Origin: Paramarasmius palmivorus
Lineage: Eukaryota; Basidiomycota; Agaricomycetes; Agaricales; Marasmiaceae
Length of the DNA stretch: 49,887 bases
Reading direction: 5' to 3'
Assembly: GCA_037176845.1 (NCBI GenBank)
Contig: JAYKXP010000240.1
Location: 1 to 49,887 of the forward strand
Within the stretch, counting starts at the first letter, position 1; the number at the start of each line of letters is the position of its first letter. This document shows positions 10,209-23,000 of the stretch, piece by piece. The translations under genes were made by a program, and so were the position numbers. The notes under the pieces were generated by a model. The model was not told the origin of the DNA, did not search any database, and was given only the letters and a program-made list of their open reading frames with translations.

Positions 10209-13200
10209 ATGGCCAAACGCAAGAAAAACTCGCAGCCGGACGTCAATTGTCCCTACTGTCAACGAATTTTCAAGCCAGGCAAATCCATTAACACCCACAT
10301 GCGGCAATGCAAGTCTCACCCATCTCGACAAGACCAGCCGGTTATACTGGAGGAAAGGGAGACGGAGGAGATGGAGGTACAGCAAGGGGATGAACAAGTC
10401 GTTGAGGATCTCCAGGTTTGTCTTCCTAGTTCATCTATGAAATGGTTACTGATAAATCCGACTTAGGCCTTGGACATTGTCATGAACGATCCTGAGCCTG
10501 TCATTCCCGATCCTGTTGCTAGAAGAGAGTCTACGCGTACATCCAGGCTTCCAGCTCGCTACCGAGAGTTCAATCTCGCAGCTGGCTTCTCTTTCCTTGA
10601 GACATACGAGTCTCCGGAGCCCATGGAAGACGAAGAACATTATACCCCACATAACTCCCAATCTATACACCATTCCCAATCTCCATATCGTTCCCACTCA
10701 CTACAACAATCACAATCCACCCAGCTGTCTCATCAATCTGAGTCGGACGATGAAGGCCACCCCAACCAGAACGTTTTCTATGCCTCTACTCCCAATCGTT
10801 TCGGCATCTTTCGTATTCATAGATTCAATCTTCCATCTCGGGAACCAGAGTACGGTATAGACGACTTGGCGGATTCTCGCAACTTCGACATACAAGCACC
10901 GTTTGAGCGTTCACCAGAGGCTATCTACGGCGTAACACGTTCACAAGATGATCCACCGTCTTCACCGTCTCCAGAGAACAGCGCTTCTGAACCCGAGTCT
11001 GGCGATGAATCTTCAGACGAAGAGTCAGGCCCAGTCGGCCCATTCGAAAACAGCACCATCTTTCGCTTGATGAGCTGGTGCTTGGGCGTCTGTCGCGTTG
11101 CCAGAGGTGCTGGTGCGAAGATAATGGACCAACTGGTCCACAATGTCATTCTCGCGCCAGACTTCAACGCTTCCCATCTCGTCGGGTTCCGATTTCGAGA
11201 ACAGGAGCGTCTCCTGGACGCTTATCGTTCCGATGTTCCTGTTATTACGGACAATGAACCGTCAGATTCAGGTTCGCCATCCTCTACGCCCTCTGAACCG
11301 GCCAGAGACTCGACCACTGCCATACCATTCGTAGCTAGTGATGGCTGGTGTGTTGGTCATGTCGATGTACCGGTTCCTTGCGCTGGTTACAAGGTCAAGG
11401 AGTCGGAAGCCCCCAAGTTTACAATCGATGACATCTACTATCGTAGACCTCTCGAAGTCATCCGAGGAGAGTTTGCCGATACTGGGTTCTTCTCCATGCA
11501 CCTCAAGCCATTCAAAGAGTTTTATCGACCTCACCCTGATGCACCAGTCGAACGTGTTTACGGGGAGGTCTACACTTCGGACCGCATGCTAGAGATGGAG
11601 TTGGACGTCATGAACCGTGTCCCCAAGGATAACGAGCACGAAGTCGTCATAGCTGCTCTCATGAACGGCTCCGACTCGACTCTTTTGACCCAGTTTGGAA
11701 CGGCATCGCTATGGCCTGGATATTCTACTCTGGGCAATCTATCACAGTTCATACGTCTCAAGCCGTCAATGTACGCGATGAACGCCATCTTATTCGTACC
11801 CTCTGTAAGTTTTAAGACTGTATTAGATTGACTGTCCTGCTGATCCCTTTCTAGCTTCCAGACTCTTTCAAGGGCTGGTTCCGCGAACATTTTGATAACA
11901 AAGTTCCTGCGGACAGCGTCCTACGACATTGTAAACGAGACCTGATCATGCTCATTTGGGGGCTGATCTTCCTGTCACCTGAATTCGTTCATGCTTATCT
12001 GCATGGATACTTGCTAGAGTGCGCTGATGGTATTATCCGCCTTATTTTCCCTCGTCTCTTCACTCATACGGCTGACTATGTCGAAAAGTACGTCTATATC
12101 ACTGGATCACTTGCCACCCCGCTGACGCAATTTTTACAGGGTCATCTTAGCTAGCATCAAGTTTCTCGCCGCCTGCCCTTGCCCCGTGTGTCTTGTCAAG
12201 AAGTCACAGATTTCGGAGCTCGGTACCAAAATGGACATGCGTCGACGAGAGACTAAGCGACGTGTAGACACCCAGTACCGTAGGGATGAGGTTGAGAGGG
12301 TACGAGAGCTCATCTACAAGAAAGGCTATGCAGTGGAGAACCAAGACATTAACACGCAGCTCGCAGAATGGTCTGGCGTACCAACAAGGGTATGTTTTCT
12401 CTTTTTTTTTTTTTTCTATATACTCACTAACCCGGGCTATAGAACCCATTCTCGACTCTTATGAGTCAAGCAAACGATGATTTCCACAATCTCTTTTGTG
12501 GCGACCTCATGCACGAGGTAACCGGCCGCTGGGAAGATGTCTTTCGACATCTTTGCCGCTGCCTGTACGCCATAAATAAAGAAAAGATTCAAGTAATGAA
12601 CAATCGGTAAGTGTCCTTTGGTTTCGATGAGTTGTACGCTAATCGAGTACTAGCTATCGTGAGGTATCGACGTTCGGGAGCGGAACTATAAGAAGATTTC
12701 GAAATGACGTATCTGCCCTCAAAAAATTTGCTTGTCGTGATTACGAAGATCTCTTACAGGTAAGCAGCTCTTCATTGTACAGGAATTCATACTAATAGCT
12801 TAGTAGTGTTCAATGCCATGCTTCGAGGGTCTATTCGAACAGAAGATGGACGCCATAGTCCAGGACCTTCTGTTTGACTTTGCAACATGGTACAGCTACG
12901 CCCACCTCCGCGTACAGACGGACTCGACGCTTGCTACCTTTGAAAAGGTCACGGGGTACCTGGGCAAGTCATTACGTGCCTTTGCGAAAGCTACCAAGGA
13001 TATAGATACCTTGGAGCTACCCGCTGAGGCACGCAAGCATCGTCGTAATGCCAAGGAGAGTGGCGGAGAGGGCGAGTCTGGCCGACGTCGAAAAGAGTTC
13101 AACCTGTCGACGTTCAAGATGCACGCGCTGGGTCATCAAGTTGCGAATACTAGGTACTATGGGGTTCCCTGTGGTAACGATTCCAAGCCGGTAAGTAAAA

Positions 13201-14539
13201 TCTAAATCATCAGATAATACTTGTTGAATTGTGTTCTAGTTTGAGCGTGAACATGTCCGCTTAAAGGCCTTGTATCCCAACACAAACAAGAGAGCCTTTG
13301 TGTCGCAGATAGCCAGGCAAGGACGTAATCAACGACTGATGCACAAGCTTTCTGTGCAACACAAATTCAAGACAAGTCGGCGTAAGAAGAAGAATCGATA
13401 CACGATCCCTGACATCGAACCTTTACCAAAAGCAGACGCCAATAACCGCTACCAGATTGGTAGTACGGAACGCTGCTTCCTGCGCCTCAATAACTGGCTC
13501 GACGACTATAATGAAGATCCTGCTACCGTTGTATGTATATCTTGCTTCTTGTTCTTCTCGTACTGACAAGTGTGCTTTAGGACTTTGACTGGAAGCTACG
13601 AAGGCACCTTCTTGTGCGAATGGTCACGCCAGAACAACAGCAAGACATCAATAATCGTGATATATCCCATTTACTCATCAGACAGGATCGGGTGTTTACT
13701 CACAAACGCATGCGATTCAACTATACGTCGTATGACATGCGTAAAGCTCAAGATTCAATCAACATTAGACGCCATCCAGATGTCATCGTCTTAGCCGACG
13801 AACGCAGCGCACAAGAGCAGGGCCATCCTTACCTTTACGGACGGGTTATTGGAATCTTCCACGTTCACGCCCGAAACACTTCACGCTTCTCCAGAAATAG
13901 CCTCGAAGAGCAGAGGATGGATGTATTATGGGTGCGATGGTATCAATACGACCAGAACTATAGGTGGGGCTGGGAAAGGAAACGCCTCCCTCGAGTGTTC
14001 TTTCCTCCGGCAACAGACCTTGACGCGTTTGGGTTTGTGGATCCTCGGGACGTCATACGAGGATCCCATCTCATTCCTGTGTTCACTTCAGACGTTACGG
14101 ATAGCTCGCTTCCTGAAGATTCTGTAGCACGCGTCTTTGAGGAGTTTGACGAAGACAAGTTTGTCGTCGAGGATGAAGACTGGGGGTCATACAATGTTAA
14201 CATGTAAGTATCGAGACGTTTGAGCGATATTACACTGACACTCTTTGCAGATTCGTTGATCGTGATATGTTCATGCGATTTCGTGGCGGAGGTATTGGGC
14301 ACCCTACAAGAGAGGCTACACATCTCTTGGAGGAAGACGCACGTCAGGGTGACAATCCTATCCCGACATACGACCCGTTAACAGGAGAACAATTGGATGA
14401 TACACAGGATGCAGGGAACCAGGAGGATACTGCTGCAGACGACGATAACGAGTCAGTGCGATCTGGTGCCTCGCGTCGAAGCCTTGATGCTGTACCAGAG
14501 GATTATGATGATACGGACGTAGAAACGGACGATGAGTAG
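10209..14539 (+). CDS. Plavaka-type (CACTA-like) transposase, intact
   Basis: Ten exons: 10209-10415, 10467-11804, 11855-12087, 12140-12389, 12443-12606, 12654-12759, 12807-13190, 13240-13530, 13581-14203 and 14251-14539. They sum to 3885 nt, in frame, giving 1294 residues; every intron is GT-AG and about 47-53 nt long. The N-terminus has a C2HC finger (CPYC, 12 residues, HMRQC), then a long Ser-rich acidic linker. The core carries stretches typical of basidiomycete Plavaka proteins: FHLKPFKEFY-like SMHLKPFKEFYRP, RVYGEVYTS, FGTASLWPGYSTLGN, CKRDLIMLIWGL, DGIIRLIFPRLFTHTADY, CPCPVCL, DLMHEVTGRW, HALGHQV. The C-terminus is acidic. It would cut and reinsert its own element in the nucleus. No stop or frameshift is visible, so it could be active. 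I found no clear terminal inverted repeats for it. Confidence 0.88.
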
Positions 14540-14599
14540 CGTACTTGTAAACTATATAGTCCAACGTGAATTCATGTATTATCTTCCCTAAAACAAGGT

Positions 14600-14825
14600 C
14601 CGATTTACTTTCGTTTGCTTTCATTTAAATTGAGGAAAATGATTACAGTATATTTACGTCCATTTACATTGACCAGAATGATTTACGCCCATTTATGGCC
14701 CATTTACATTCATTTACATTGGCCAAAATCATTTCGGTTCATTTATATCTCATTTACTTTCATTTACTTACAGCTGAATACCTCAAAATCATTTCAAACC
14801 ATTTATATGGAAACAAATCAGTGAA
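14600..14825. repeat. CATTTAC / AAAATCATTT subterminal-type repeats 3' of the Plavaka gene
   Basis: At least five CATTTAC units plus variants (CATTTAT, GATTTAC), together with repeated AAAATCATTT, fall in about 220 bp just downstream of the Plavaka stop. CACTA-type elements carry such short subterminal repeats near their ends, so this probably marks the 3' end of the Plavaka element. No equivalent cluster is visible upstream of 10209. Confidence 0.55.
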
Positions 14826-14946
14826 ATCTATTTATTACAAGGTAAATATCGTGCTTATTTTCCCGATGCAGCGTACAACCTGGACCAGCTCTGATGGTAC
14901 AACACCTTGCAATGAGTCACCGAAGTAGACCCGCTGCTTCCAGGTG

Positions 14947-15031
14947 AGGTCGCAAAATCTTTCAATTAAACTTCGTAGAATGTCGTACAGTCTATTGTAT
15001 TAATTCACGACCATATGTCAGGCATTTAATG
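14947..15031. repeat. Left terminal inverted repeat of the KDZ element
   Basis: Pairs with 36071-36155. The core at 14979-15025 differs from its partner by a single A/G. In the next 19 outer bases, four of the five mismatches are transitions. The outer boundary is approximate. Confidence 0.7.
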
Positions 15032-15164
15032 GACTTGTGTCTAATTAAAAAAGCTTGTTCTAGCCAACATACGAGCCCATATCCTCGATTTTCTCCTTTT
15101 CTATTTAATCAAAAAACGCCGATTCACCTCGTTTTCGTGCTTTTGTGTTTAATCAAAAAAGTTC

Positions 15165-15308
15165 CCTCGGGCATCTCGGATTTAGACTGTTAGATTAAAT
15201 AACAATTATTACACTTGATTTACACCTGAGCCACGGTCCAATTAAAAAATTTCCTCGGGCATCGCGGACGAGCTTGCTAATTGAAAAGCTCATCTCGGGC
15301 ATTTCGGA
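15165..15308. repeat. Subterminal repeats TCGGGCAT(N)TCGGA
   Basis: Three copies of a 16-base motif lie at 15165-15180 (CCTCGGGCATCTCGGA), 15253-15268 and 15293-15308. A related TCAGGCAT sits inside the inverted repeat at 15018-15025, and its right-hand counterpart reads TCGGGCAT. AATTAAAAAA / TTAATCAAAAAA also recurs in this stretch. These are likely transposase-binding sites. Confidence 0.55.
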
Positions 15309-15393
15309 AATAGCGTCTCCCCTAGTCTAAAACTGAACCTGCAACAGGGCTCAGATGTCAAAAACACCAATTATTCAATTGAAACCTACCCGG

Positions 15394-18300
15394 TCAAAAG
15401 TCGTCATCATCTGCATCTGTGAACACTTCCGATTGTTCTGAAAGATGCTCTTCAAGGTCACCTTCTTCCACCTCCTCAACGGTGTCTTCAACCCGTTTAT
15501 TCCACTCCTTTGTTGGGTCTTCATAGTACTCCTCGTCGTCGTCATCGTCTTCGTCTTCTCCTGTCTCGTCCTGATCGCTGTCACTGTCATCATTGTCCTT
15601 GTCGTCCATCTCATATCTCCATTGTTTCCTGAACCTGTTGGCAAGAGACCTGTATATCGAAGCTTGCTGAAAAGCGTAGGCGTCTTTGCATTCATCTTTT
15701 GTATTCGCCTGTTTTTCCCACTAAGATGCTTTCCAATCCAGCGATTGAAGCGTTCGTCGCATCTCCTCTCTAAGAAGGTGACACTCTTCTTCCCAACGCG
15801 AGAGCCTTGCATAGGCTTTTGCCCACTCTACTCGGAGACCTGTGAAATGCTTCAGTGACTGCTAAAGCCCTAAAAGAACTGATCTACTCGTACCATTATT
15901 CAAGGCCTCGTCTGATAAGAGACCTGCAGGGTCCGCTGCGGTCCATATCCAGGACATCTGTCGCTTCCCCTCCCCAGTCAGGCGTACATAGGTGTCCCAC
16001 TTCTTCCTCCACTGTTCCATTGCAGCGGCAGGTGTATCTTGCTTCAGAAAGTTATCTTCATCGCCCTTGTCCTTTTCCGTCTCCCCTTCATCTTCATGCT
16101 CGTTTGGCCCCTGCCTTATCAACTGCACACGTTGGGAGGTGCTTGACTTTGCGCCTGGTTTCTTTCTTGGGACACCCGTTCTGCCATCCTCCTCGTCTTC
16201 CATGCAACGTAGGTCTGTGTATTTGAGCTCACGCCACCCATGGTTTTGTCCATCTCGTCTACACAGTGTACGAATGGCTGTCCATGCCTCCTGGTAACGC
16301 CTGGCATGTAGTTTGACTTTCTTCTTGTTAGCACCAATAAGTGCATTTGCCCGAGTAAGCCGATCTTGGTGCCGTGCATGTGCTCCCTTGTATGATAGTA
16401 GGCGTGTTCGAATGAGAAGATGATTTCTCACATCCTCCAATGATTCAGAACACTGAGCGTTACGAAGACAAAGCTCGATGGTGTTGAGCCTTGAGCCAGA
16501 GGGGCATAGCTTGAGCTGCTCGTCAGAGAGCTCGGAAGGTAGATAAAGAGGTAAGATCTCGATGTCAGGGAGACTCGTTGCATCTGGCGAACGCAAGGTA
16601 CCAACTATTGGCATGTAGGCGCTCTGCTTCGTGACGAACTGAGATAGCAGCCGTCTGAGCCTGGCACGTCTGTCGACGATATCTGATGCTTGCTGTGAAG
16701 TGGGTGTCATTCTTCTGAGCGCAAGATCTTGTTTGATTTGCCGCCTTTCAAGTGTAACCATTAATGAACCTATCACCACAGAGAGAAGGGGAGATCTCAC
16801 TGTTTCTCTTCAATATCCAGTGCAAAAAGGAGAAACGCTCCAGGTCCCATCGAGGTGAGTTCCTTATCGGGGGTGCCAAGGCGATCGAGGGTCTCATCTT
16901 CCCTCAGAATCTCCACGCGTACTTTTTGCATCTTCATAGTAGTTTCTGGCAGGGTGTATGGGTTGGGGTTGTTGTTGTCGGCCTCGTAATCTTTCACCAT
17001 TTTCTTCCAGCCTGGCACCTCAACTGCTTGGTTCTTTGTGAAAAGATCAAAGAACCTCTTCTGTTTGATTCGCCAGTCAATGGCCAGACGCAGTCTTCTC
17101 TGGAGTAAAGAGCCTATTTTTTTTTTTGAGTTAATGTGAGATCTCAGAGGGTAACATGTTTCTCACCAAGTCCCACCAGCTTCCTCCAATTCCAGCAGGC
17201 CCACTGGTCATCCAAAGTATCATGTCGTGAACCCAGACCCATCTCCATGGTACTGGTAGCAATAGGACCTTGACCTGCCCAGTTCCGCTCGATACCCTCA
17301 CCGTCTGTCCTTCCAACCCCAGTAGTCAAATTCAAAGAGTAGGAAAGCTGACATGCCAGCTTATGGCCGTAAATATGCAGCTTGGGAATTACAAACATAT
17401 AAGATCGAGTTGCTGCAGGTTCGAGGTGAGGCGGAAGCTGACTGATCCTATTGATGAACTTCTTTCGGTACTGGCAGCAGATATCGTACGAAAGGCATAT
17501 CTTGAGATCCTTTCCGTGGTACCGAAGAAGGGAGGCGATGATCCAATCCATGTTACAATATCTGTGCGTCGTTGAGACATGTATTATAAGACAATGAAAG
17601 CTGGACACTGTTACCTTTCGCCACGCTGCAGGTCCCCGACACCATTCGGCTGAATGAACTCATGCCGAGCGCAACATCCAAGCGCAACACCTGACGTTGC
17701 ATAGTTTCCTCGAGCATTGCGGGAGTTGGCATGGTCAAGGGCCGCAAGTCCTGAGCACGAAGACATCTAATTGCAGCACGTTAATCATCTGTCACTACGG
17801 AGGTGTGGTTTTTATGGCACGATTAAATGCACGGAAAAATAATGAGCAAAAATTAAATGTCGGCCTCCTAAGAATAGTACTAAAATACCACCCAAACAAT
17901 AGATTGCCCTGTCACTGTGCAGCACGCAAATGTTGAATGAAAAGTCTAGATTTTGAGAGATTTTTGACAGTATTTTACCTGCTCCAAAAGGCCGACACAA
18001 TTTTCAATTTTGCTTGAGCTTTGGCAGCATTTTGGCAGCATTTTAGCGTGGGAAAATGCCAAAATGCTGCCAAAATGCTGCTACAACTCACGTGAAATTC
18101 AAAATTGTCTCAGTGTTTTGGAGCGGGTAGAATATTGTCAAAAGTCTCACAAAACCTAAAGTTTTTCATTCAACATTGCCTGCTGCACAATAATAGGGCA
18201 AATTATCATTTGGGTAATATTTTGGTACAATTTTTAAGAGGCCAGCATTTACTTTTCGCTCATTATTTTTCCGTGGAATTTATTGTGCCATAAAAACCAT

Positions 18301-19569
18301 GCCTCCGTAGTGTGTGACACTGAGGAAACCATCTCAAACGAACCTCTACTTCGTTGGTCTTCTCCAGCAGATAAGCCCGATAGGGTTCATCCTCCACCAT
18401 GTATGACCATCCAGTTCCTAATCCAGGGTCAGCTGCCTCACTCGAGACGAGCTTTCTCTTGAGTCGAAAGCAGGCATCAACAGCCAAAAACATTGTATAA
18501 AGATATCTTCAAAAAAAAAGTGAGCTCACAGAGGCTGGAATGCGGATCAATCTACATACTGCCTCTTTTTTTTATCCCAGTCAGATGGGATGTTGATACC
18601 CACTCTTGGGCAAGCAGGACACTGAATGGCGAGTTCTCCAGGCTGGGTCTCTGCCACTTCAATGATGGAATAATTTCCTATACCACCTCGTTTCAGCATT
18701 TTGAGGTGTCTGTATTGCCGTGTTACTCTCCGAAAGGAACGATATCGATTCTATAACGGTTCTTCATTAGACGAAGGGGTTAACATAACACAATTACATG
18801 CCTTGAATTGGAAACCACCTGTATCATCTGCAAGTTTCTCGAGCGCCCTGTAATAATCATAGGCGCTAATCTTTCCAAGCAGTGTCATTGCATGGAAATT
18901 CTCCAACAAATGAAACGTGAAACATGTTTGCGGAGCTTTATGGGTTGCTGGAAACCATTCGTATCGAAGAAGCTGTTGTCGTGGATGGAAGTGGGGAGAC
19001 GTTTGTGCGCAACCGCAATAAAAAACATGGACGCGATGAAAACCGTTTGTATGAATAACGGTAAAATTCGAGGGGCTGGAGGTTGCCATCTCGCAAGGAG
19101 AGCCATCGTAATGGCCAATATAGACTTCCAATCCTAGGGAATGTAAGGATTTGCGTTCAAAGAACTTATCGTTCCAAAACTAGAAAACAGAGGAAATTCA
19201 GCGAAGGATACAAAGGAATGAGAAATGGCTGGTACCTCTATAATGTCCAGCTTCTAGCCCATGGTCACCTCCTACTGAAACTTCATCTCCCAGAATGGGT
19301 AGGCTTTCGTTAAAGATATTGAGGGTGTCAAGCGGGCCCTCCATAGGGCCATCTGATGCCTGTTGCTTAGCAGGAGACCTTGGCAAGGATATGGGCGTTA
19401 CAACAACACGGCGCTGGTCCACTGAAAGCTGCGAGGAATAGGCCATCGGTTTCGGGCACTTGTTGCCACCAGAGTCAGATTCATCCGAAGAGAAATCACC
19501 CTTGGTGTATGTGGCAACCTTTTTAGAGGTGCCCCTGCTTGCTCTGCGTGTACGTTTCTTAGAGCTCAT
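15394..19569 (-). CDS. KDZ (Kyakuja-Dileera-Zisupton) transposase
   Basis: Exons (minus): 19569-19276, 19179-18802, 18750-18560, 18506-18350, 17766-17615, 17561-17167, 17113-16801 and 16744-15862. They join in frame to 920 codons before a TAG. Family landmarks in order: WNDKFFERKSL and a Cys/His region (VHVFYCGC, LLRYEWFPATH); IQCPACPRVGINIP; DACFRLKR with the first catalytic Asp near residue 298; SCSGLAALDHAN; CARHEFIQPNGVGDLQRGER; SYDICCQY with the second Asp near 417; TDGEGIERNWA with the Glu near 482. Intron 2 has a GC-AG boundary; intron 4 contains a CACTA-type MITE. After the TAG at 15862-15864 the same frame continues with typical tail sequence (VEWAKAYARL), meets a second TAG at 15721-15723, and ends in an acidic tail at 15394. 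The catalytic core is intact; loss of the tail may or may not matter. Confidence 0.85.
17793..18312. mobile_element. 520-bp CACTA-type MITE inside an intron of the KDZ gene
   Basis: The ends are CACTACGGAGG at 17793 and its mirror CCTCCGTAGTG at 18312, and the whole unit is an imperfect palindrome. An inner match pairs ATAATGAGC near 17838 with GCTCATTAT near 18258. A direct 3-base TGT flanks both sides (17790-17792 and 18313-18315). CACTA ends and a 3-bp duplication are the signature of the CACTA superfamily. The insertion lies wholly within an intron (17767-18349), so splicing can remove it. It codes for nothing and probably depends on a CACTA or Plavaka transposase in trans. Confidence 0.85.
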
Positions 19570-20012
19570 GGCTGTGAAGGATGAGATGAAGAAACTAAGG
19601 GCAACCAGCTGCGTTTAAATACTTGTGAACATCTAAAAATGCATATGCAATAATCGATGCTTACCCCGTTGTTTTTCCACCACAGCTTCTTTGCTTTGTT
19701 CTTCTTGCAGTTAATCTGCTACACGCATCAACGTCGGAATAAGCAAAGCTCCAATCGAATCCTCACCTCTATGTGGTAGAACCTACGTGCATCCTAAGAA
19801 AAGACATCAGTTACAAAAATAATACAAGGCAGACTGCGCCCGCAGTATAGTGGGGCTGGAAAAAATCGTGAAAAAATAGAAATATCTCAGTAGTTTAATT
19901 CAATTCCTAGACTTGTGGCCTTATCGAACTCTGGAAATTGGATCGGTTTGAATCATTTAGATTGAATTGTTTTACTTTTGTACACCCAGGCTCAATATTT
20001 GCCACCACGCCG
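19570..20012. other. Intergenic stretch upstream of the KDZ gene
   Basis: This is the upstream region of the KDZ gene and the downstream region of the second Spt5-like gene. I see no gene, inverted repeat or tandem repeat in it. Confidence 0.4.
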
Positions 20013-23000
20013 CTATGTTTGATGAACGATTTGACAAAGATAGGAAAAATGGCTGCTATTAGAATCGTATGGAATCCGGACCTCCGGTGCCTTCGTTCTA
20101 GCCGCTGCACGTACGTTCTCCAACGTTGCCTTGGCCTTCTTCTTGTTTGCAGAGGAATCTTTGACTATGGCAAGGTGTTCCAGATCAACGTCGAGAAGCT
20201 CTCGCTCTACTGCTAGCAGCCATGGCTGAGAGGGATCCATGGTGACAACGATCCACCATTTACTCCCCTCATCAGGTGTTCCATTGTAGAAATAGTATAC
20301 CCCACGAACAAGCTTCCCTATGTCTTCCTCCTTGCCGTCCACAATAACCGTCATCGACTGAGCATTGAAATTGCGAGCAGGAGCTTTGCTGATATCCTGA
20401 CTTGGGACATCTACCATTCCCCTGCCCTTTTTTCGCGTTGCAAAAATACCAGTTGGCCTCGCAGTGGTTTTGACCACGACAGAAGAGCCGTCAACCTTCA
20501 CCTCAATACGTTTGCCAACGAGTTTCGGGTGAAGCAACCAATGCTGAGGTGTTGATGGAGGATGAGAAGATGCGAGAGATGCAGATGACTCGACGGTGTA
20601 GATGTCAAAGGTAACGGCCCAAGGAGTGATGACATATCTGGTTCTGTGTATTCCTCAATGCTGAAAGACCAGTGATCAACGGAGAGCAGAGATCGATCCC
20701 ACAGCTCGAACTCGAACTCGAAACCGCTATCGGCTCTACGTATGAAGTCGGCGAACGCTGGATCGGTAGATGTAGGCTCCTGTTCCACCGGCTCAGGAAA
20801 GGAATGGGTAATGCCCGATCTGTTGTTGGGATTCCACACACTCCAAGGATCTGAGATTTCCTCGTCGACATTCATTTCCGTGTTGCAAGCCTGCTGCTTA
20901 TTAGAGCGTATGGACTCGAGAACTTTTGGAGAGACCATATCTTGACGAAGCGGCCAGAAAGCGGAGGACTTGGTAAGGGGCCAGTAGATATAGAGCGGTT
21001 TCTTCGTCTTCTCTTCCAAAAGATTGTGAAGATGCACCGTCTCTAGTCTATTGACGACTTCACTGATGACTTGTAGCTCAACCTGGAGCGTGATCCTGTC
21101 GGCCTGAGAGGCTCGCCTGTTCACATCCTTCACTATGGCAGTTTTCCCTTTGTGATGGCCGCCGATGATTGAAACTACAACGCCAAACCAGGGAGGTTGT
21201 CCTGTATACATAGCGTCCACAGCAGGGTCAATGCGAAACTGGTGGTAACGCTCTGGCAATGGATGAGCCACTTGCAACGGCAACCTCGTTCTATGAAAGT
21301 GTTGAGTAACTTTGTGCAACCATTTGGAATTGACGAAACTAACCGTTCATCGAATAGGTGTCTCAGCTCAAACTGCACGGTTGCGTCAAGCCTGACCAGG
21401 TAGACAAAGACCCCTAGTTGGTTGGGAGCCAATCGTCGGACGCGTTTGACTACGCCAGGACGGCCATGGTAGCGATCGTAGTGAGCGTCGTTCGCAGAAC
21501 ACACGACAACATTGACGTCGTACCAAGGGCCTCGATCCATGTCAAATGGAGGCGAGATGACCTTTACCGAGTTCGCATGAACAAGTATGTGCTATAAGAA
21601 TAATCAGAGCCAAGCAAATGCTGATCAGAATGGCAGAAAGCATACCGTATCCCGCTCAATCCGGACAGCCTTGCCTTTGACAGCTGGGGCAAAAGGGTTG
21701 ACATGCTCACCATCGTCCAACATGGATATCTTAAACACATGTACCTCGGCATTAACTGACTCGGTCACCAGTCCTTCGATACCAGTACAGGCTCCTGCGA
21801 TTACCCGAACATAATCCCCAGGAACTACAAGTTTCTGTAGGCATTTCATTGGAACAACGTGCATGCCTGAACTCGTGCCTGATTCCTCCTCTCCGATTTC
21901 AACTCGACATGTACCTTCGTCGCTGATAACTTCCTGAACGACACTGCGAACACCGGGAATGTTCTTTACGGTAATGACATCACCGTACTCAAACTTCCAA
22001 TGTTTGAGACAAGGTAAAGAGGACTGGAGGACAAATGGATGTCCAGACTCTATGAACAGGTGAGCCAGCTCTCCAGGGAGTATTGGGAATCGTGGATCCA
22101 AGTTTGACTCGCGAAAAAAGCAATAGGCTAACCCATAGGAATAGGTTCGCTTCTCGTATAGGTACGATGCTGTTTCCTCCATCTTCGTCACAGAATCGGC
22201 CTTGTAGTCTCTGTAACGGAAAAGACGGGGAGACCATCGAATTGACAGCTTTTCTTCCCTCTTTCGCTTTCCTTTGTTATTGCCTTGCCCAGCTTGTGAA
22301 GTTCTTTCCTCAGCGCCATACTGCACCGCCTCCTGTTTGGAGGGTAAACGAGGCACAAGTAGAACACAATATCCACGACAACCATCCTTGTCTGTTCCGA
22401 CACGATGAACGATACCAACATCACCACAGTACATGCCTGGGCGGCGTACTCGAACCCACTCTCCAGGCGCTAATTCTTGGCATTGGATCTCAGAAGATTC
22501 TGGTGCCTCGTCTGCATCCCAAGCTGCCCAAGCTGCCCAGGCATACCGTACCAAAGATGCTGGTGGCAGCGAGAGCCATGGATAGGTACTTGTGAGCTTT
22601 GCCTTTTTGAAGGGTTTGGTGAGGACCTTAGGATGCTTTCCAGGTGGAGGCGGAAGCGGATCCTTGGGTATATCTTTTCGGACACTGAATGGAGCAGGTT
22701 CCTCTCTCTCTTGGCAAAGAGCAACTGCAGTCCAAGGATGATGCAGTTCTAGTTGATTAGGGCCTACATTGGTGGGAGGTGGTATGGCAGAGGAAGAGGA
22801 AGACATTGCCAACGAAGAAGCTATAGTGGGTTCTCCTGGTATGAGATGTGCAATGGTGCCAGCAAAAAGCTCTTCAGCATGTGGAGTGACTTGTACAGAA
22901 GAGCATTGCAAGACCTGGGAGTGGAAAAGTTGTCTTGGAGTTGTGAACACTAGAGCATGTAAGATATAAAGAGATCATACCAGAGAGACCATCGTTTTCA

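Noticed and set aside
15831..15864. 33-base in-frame stretch ending in TAG as a KDZ intron
   Set aside because: No GT-AG pair inside removes a multiple of three or restores phase; treated as coding with a stop.
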